Source of the DNA: Lyophyllum atratum
Taxonomy: Eukaryota; Basidiomycota; Agaricomycetes; Agaricales; Lyophyllaceae
Assembly (NCBI GenBank): GCA_014905825.1
Contig: JACGCN010000001.1
Location: forward strand, 4,526,001 to 4,590,000
Direction of reading: 5' to 3'
DNA: 64,000 bases
Numbering within the stretch: the first letter of the stretch is position 1; every line of letters starts with the position of its first letter. The notes under the pieces were generated by a model. The model was given only the letters and a program-made list of their open reading frames with translations. It was not told where the DNA came from and did no database searches. This document shows positions 60,884 to 64,000 of the stretch, piece after piece. Made by a program: the position numbers and the translations under genes.

Positions 60884-61644
60884 TGGGAACTAGTTACGCT
60901 CTTGTCACATGTGGGGTGAGGCTCCCTTTAAATATGAGGAGACAGAAGTTGACACGGTCTTGTCAGCCACGAAGAGATGGGAAAGCCGGTTGAGATATAG
61001 CCCTGCTACTGCGGACTCAGGCTTCCAGTTTGTCAATGATCAAGAAGACATGTCTGACGATATGTCAGAATCATAGGCGAAAAGGAGTTCAAGAAGTTGT
61101 GGGAATGTTGTCACGAGATGTGAACGCTCCGTGGCAACATGAGCCCGCCTTCGTCGTACGGGTTAGAGAAGCCGCAGAGGGTATCAGATTCTTGCGTCCT
61201 TCAAACATATCACTGTCAGTGGTGGAACTTGAAGGGGGCATCATGGGGCCTTCACAGGTCATCTGATAATTTGGCGATAACAGACAGATCTAATCTTATC
61301 TCGATCCTTGTTTAGCCCACTCAACGAAGAGACGGGAAAGCCAGTTCACTCGATATGGTCACCTGCCACTGAGGATCCAAGCCTATCCAGGTCCCAGCGG
61401 GTTGATCAAAAAGAATTGGAAAGAATCGGGTTGAAGATTGTTAGTAAAGTAATTGTTCGCTCTACCCTGATGGTACGACCACAAATTCTTGTCTGATCTT
61501 GTCATCGTCGCCTAAAGTTCTATCCTTGTTCTATCCCGCAGGCACTTACTGATCAATTAAGAGCGACATGCGCAAAAATCAACTGGGATCAGGTTTACAA
61601 GTCTTCCTCAGCACCCTCTCAGCTGCCTTTATCCCTTCTTAATT
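60884..61644. other. intergenic
   Basis: About 760 bp between the two dioxygenase genes. The frame at 61030-61266 lacks features. Confidence 0.4.
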
Positions 61645-63062
61645 TCACGCTTGCCGCGCTTTCACAGCTGCTCTGATTACCGGGTCCAATGCAAATGTCT
61701 GGTCCTCAGGAGTGACATCGAACGTCTTCTTCCACAGAGGCTGAAGCGGCTCGGGAATTGTCCACCCAAGCTCCTCGTTTCGAAGCCAGAATCGAAGAAG
61801 ATGGCGGCTTTCCGTAGTGCGATGAGTTAGGTTGATACTTCTTGAAAAAATAACAGATGCTCACGTTCGTTCACCCTCATCCTTGAACCCATCCCGCGCG
61901 TGAAAGATGCTCAAGTTATTGATATACTGGATGTCTCCCTTCTGGAAGTCCAAACCTAATGAATACTCCCCGGCAAGGAAATGTAATGCGTCGAGCGCTT
62001 CTGCTTGGGCCTCGGTGATCGCGGGAATGGTCTTCGACCTTGGTAGACCAAGGAAGCCTGTAAAGTACCGACGGGCATATTGGATGATTATCTTCCCGCC
62101 AAGATGATACAGGAGTGGGCGCAATGTGTATGGCTGGTCATCACTCCATCTGAAACAATACGAGTCCGTCATCGCAGGACCCAACCCGTGCCAAAGAGTG
62201 TACATACTCGTCAACCGCCCAAGGTTCCGACAAGGTCTTGATAAGATCAGGTCGCGTTTCCGCCAGCTTATTGTAGACGCGCCAGCTACTGCTAATTCGC
62301 GAAACCCCTCTTTCTGCAGCAGTCTCCAAGGCGAAAAGCGAAACGATATCAGAACCCTGGTCCGTGTGGAACACCTGCTTGTCGGTGGTATAGGCAGGCC
62401 CTCCAATGGAGCCAGCATGTGTAGACGTGAGGTCTTTGATGTGAGAGAGTACCCCTCCGTTCTTGTCTTGGAGCCCGCGTGAGGTGGCGATGTAGGACGA
62501 GACACCAGCGTAAATCAAGACGTTATCGGCACGCGAGTAAGACGATACGGGAATGGTACGCAAGACGACAAAGCCACGTCCGGAGTGCAGGTCCTGAGCC
62601 AATTTCGTGAGCGCAGGGCCCAGGGTGGGTAATGGGAAGGTAGACTTCGAGATGTGGCCGAAGTGAAGATTTAGCCCTGTGATTACAGAGCTTAGATTTC
62701 GAGGATCATGAGCGGAATTGCAAGAACGGAGACTAACCATGGAAGTGCTGGACGGCGTCGTTGATCTCCTTCAGTTCCTCTGCACTTAGTTCATATACCC
62801 ACTGCTTTTCATCCTGCCAATCTTTGCCTTCCCAGACCAGTGGAGACTCGAGTTTCTTCGGAAATCCTGCAGGAAGCTCGATAGTTGGAAGAAATGGGTC
62901 TTCTTTAATTCGACGTGCAGTCCGAGCATGCCACTTGTCACGATCAGGGTGGTATGTGATATCAGGTTGTGACGGAACTGAAATCCTGACGGGCTCCTGC
63001 CTGAGAAGATCGACTTTCTCTTCTGGGAGGCCAGGAGCTTGCGATACGGCGACCGCAGCCAT
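61645..63062 (-). CDS. TauD/TfdA-type Fe(II)/2-oxoglutarate dioxygenase
   Basis: Non-haem iron oxygenase of the clavaminate-synthase-like/TauD group. N-terminus MAAVAVSQAPGLPEEKVDLL, then EDPFLPTIELPAGFPKKL and LHSGRGFVVLRTIP. Iron ligands: FHTDQGSD (HxD, about 62370) and the distal His in NNLSIFHARDGF (about 61900); the Arg for 2-oxoglutarate is in RHLLRFWLRNEELGW (about 61790). Four or five exons; the end is AVKARQA + stop at 61645. No targeting signal. A second, broken copy lies upstream on the same strand (63313-64000). Substrate unknown; fungal relatives act on sulfonates, herbicides or secondary metabolites. Confidence 0.88.
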
Positions 63063-63312
63063 CCTGGTACGTGGTGATGAGTAGATTAGAAGCTCCGGCC
63101 TTCTTGAGCTTTAATTTTATACCGCACATCCATGCGTGCACTGCTGATGATGCAATCTTGGTCGCGATTCGCACCTGCTTGTGAGACATTGGCCACGTGG
63201 CGTTGCTGGCTGGCCCGTGGGGGCACAGTGGCCGAGAGCTGGACGACGGCGAGAGAAGCAGAGGGAAGGGAGGACTTCGTATTAATACAGATGTTACACT
63301 TCGTCTGGATAC

Positions 63313-64000
63313 TTAAGCGTATCTAACACCCTTGTCCTTCGATTTCTTCCGGACATCAGGTTCCAGTGGGAACATCTGCTCGTCGGGAGTCGTCATATCC
63401 TAAAGCCTCTTCCAGAGCGTCTCAAGCTCTGTCAAAGTCTTCCAGGTCAGCTCCTCATTGCGGAGCCGAAGTCGAAGCAGATGGCGGCTATCGTTAGAAA
63501 CTTATTAGTGGTGGGTATATAAGAAGAGGTATGACACGTACAACTTCTCCGAAGTATCAAGGAAAGCATCTTGCGCATGGAAGACACTCAAGTTGTTGGT
63601 GTACTGGTGTCGCCCTTCTGGAAGCTGAGGCCGAGATTATACTTCTTGCCTAAGAAGTGAAGGGCATCGAGCGCCTCCGCCTGCGCTTCCGTAATCGCAG
63701 GGATGTCGATTGAACGTGGCAAGGCGAGGAAGCCGGTGAAGAACCTTCGAGAATATTGGATGATGATCTTCGAATCGTGGTGATACAAAAGTGTACGTAA
63801 AGTATACGCTGGCGTTCCACGAAGCTGAAGATGGACTTAGGTGTGAGAGTCGACACGACATCGATGATTGGATGCTCACCCATCAGACGGCCAAGGCTCA
63901 GAAAGAGTCTTGATCAAGTCGGGTCTCGTTTCGGCAAGCTCGTTGTAGGCCTTCCAAGTGCTGCTGATCCTCGATGTACCGCCCTTTGCAGCCGTTTCCA
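63313..64000 (-). pseudogene. second TauD/TfdA dioxygenase copy, broken (extends past window)
   Basis: Paralogue of 61645-63062, running off the right edge. Blocks: SRISSTWKAYNELAETRPDL, KIIIQYSRRFFTGFLALPRS, AITEAQAEALDALHFLGKKY, NLGLSFQKGD. There a one-base deletion at about 63607-63608 shifts the frame before the distal-His segment, which follows in the other frame (NNLSVFHAQDAF). Further on, WKRL is followed by an in-frame TAG (63400-63402) where the intact copy has TTC (WKKTFDV). Two independent lesions argue for a dead gene and against a sequencing slip. Tandem duplicate. Confidence 0.8.

Overview
The window is nuclear DNA of a filamentous basidiomycete, most likely an Agaricomycete. 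Almost every gene is split by many short GT-AG introns (about 45-75 bp, CTNAC-type branch sites). Several families are ones I associate with Agaricomycetes: F-box/LRR proteins, DUF6534-type seven-helix proteins, TM proteins with a lectin-like ectodomain, UstYa/DUF3328 proteins and NLR-type N-terminal motifs. No tRNA, rRNA, CRISPR array or prokaryotic operon was seen. Gene models were read by eye from splice signals and frame continuity, so exon edges are approximate except where lengths are stated.

Layout. 0-6.2 kb: the 3' part of a DEDDh (Gfd2/YDR514C-like) nuclease-fold gene, a metal-dependent amidohydrolase and an F-box protein, all on +. Just behind the F-box gene lies a ~39 bp scrap of a SNF2/ISWI helicase. 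6.4-23 kb: an accessory block with a cytochrome P450, three UstYa-like (DUF3328) genes, an orphan 7TM protein, a DHA2-type MFS transporter, a non-autonomous hAT-like element with a clean 8-bp target duplication, a 42-aa secreted peptide and a basidiomycete-type single-pass membrane protein. This resembles a small biosynthetic cluster of the ustiloxin/dikaritin RiPP kind, but no canonical repeat-core precursor was found. Debris of duplicated UstYa sequence lies between two of the UstYa genes.

23-30 kb: two conserved genes, an ISWI chromatin remodeller and a fungal tetraspanin. 30-45 kb: two apparently complete DUF6534-like 7TM genes, a third that is truncated and joined to the tail of a FAD-linked (berberine-bridge type) oxidase, a small secreted protein with a decayed tandem copy, and a single-pass surface protein.

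45.6-54.7 kb: five genes or gene remnants, unlike anything else in the window, encode proteins with an N-terminal Gly/Asn motif (GGDFKDI, then GNHNIYN, then VHNEN) and, in four of the five, a C-terminal KSKNPF/Y motif. The N-terminal motif resembles the short, probably amyloid-forming segments that precede NACHT domains in Agaricomycete NLR proteins, but no NACHT or other NLR domain is visible here. This array is the best candidate for an undescribed system. One copy (C) is broken, and its locus is a duplicate of copy D plus flank.

55.7-64 kb: a GPI-anchored 5'-nucleotidase with a GC-AG intron, a small conserved fungal protein with a 15-nt micro-exon, an isopenicillin-N-synthase-like dioxygenase, an intact TauD/TfdA dioxygenase and, upstream of it, a second TauD copy carrying a frameshift and a premature stop.
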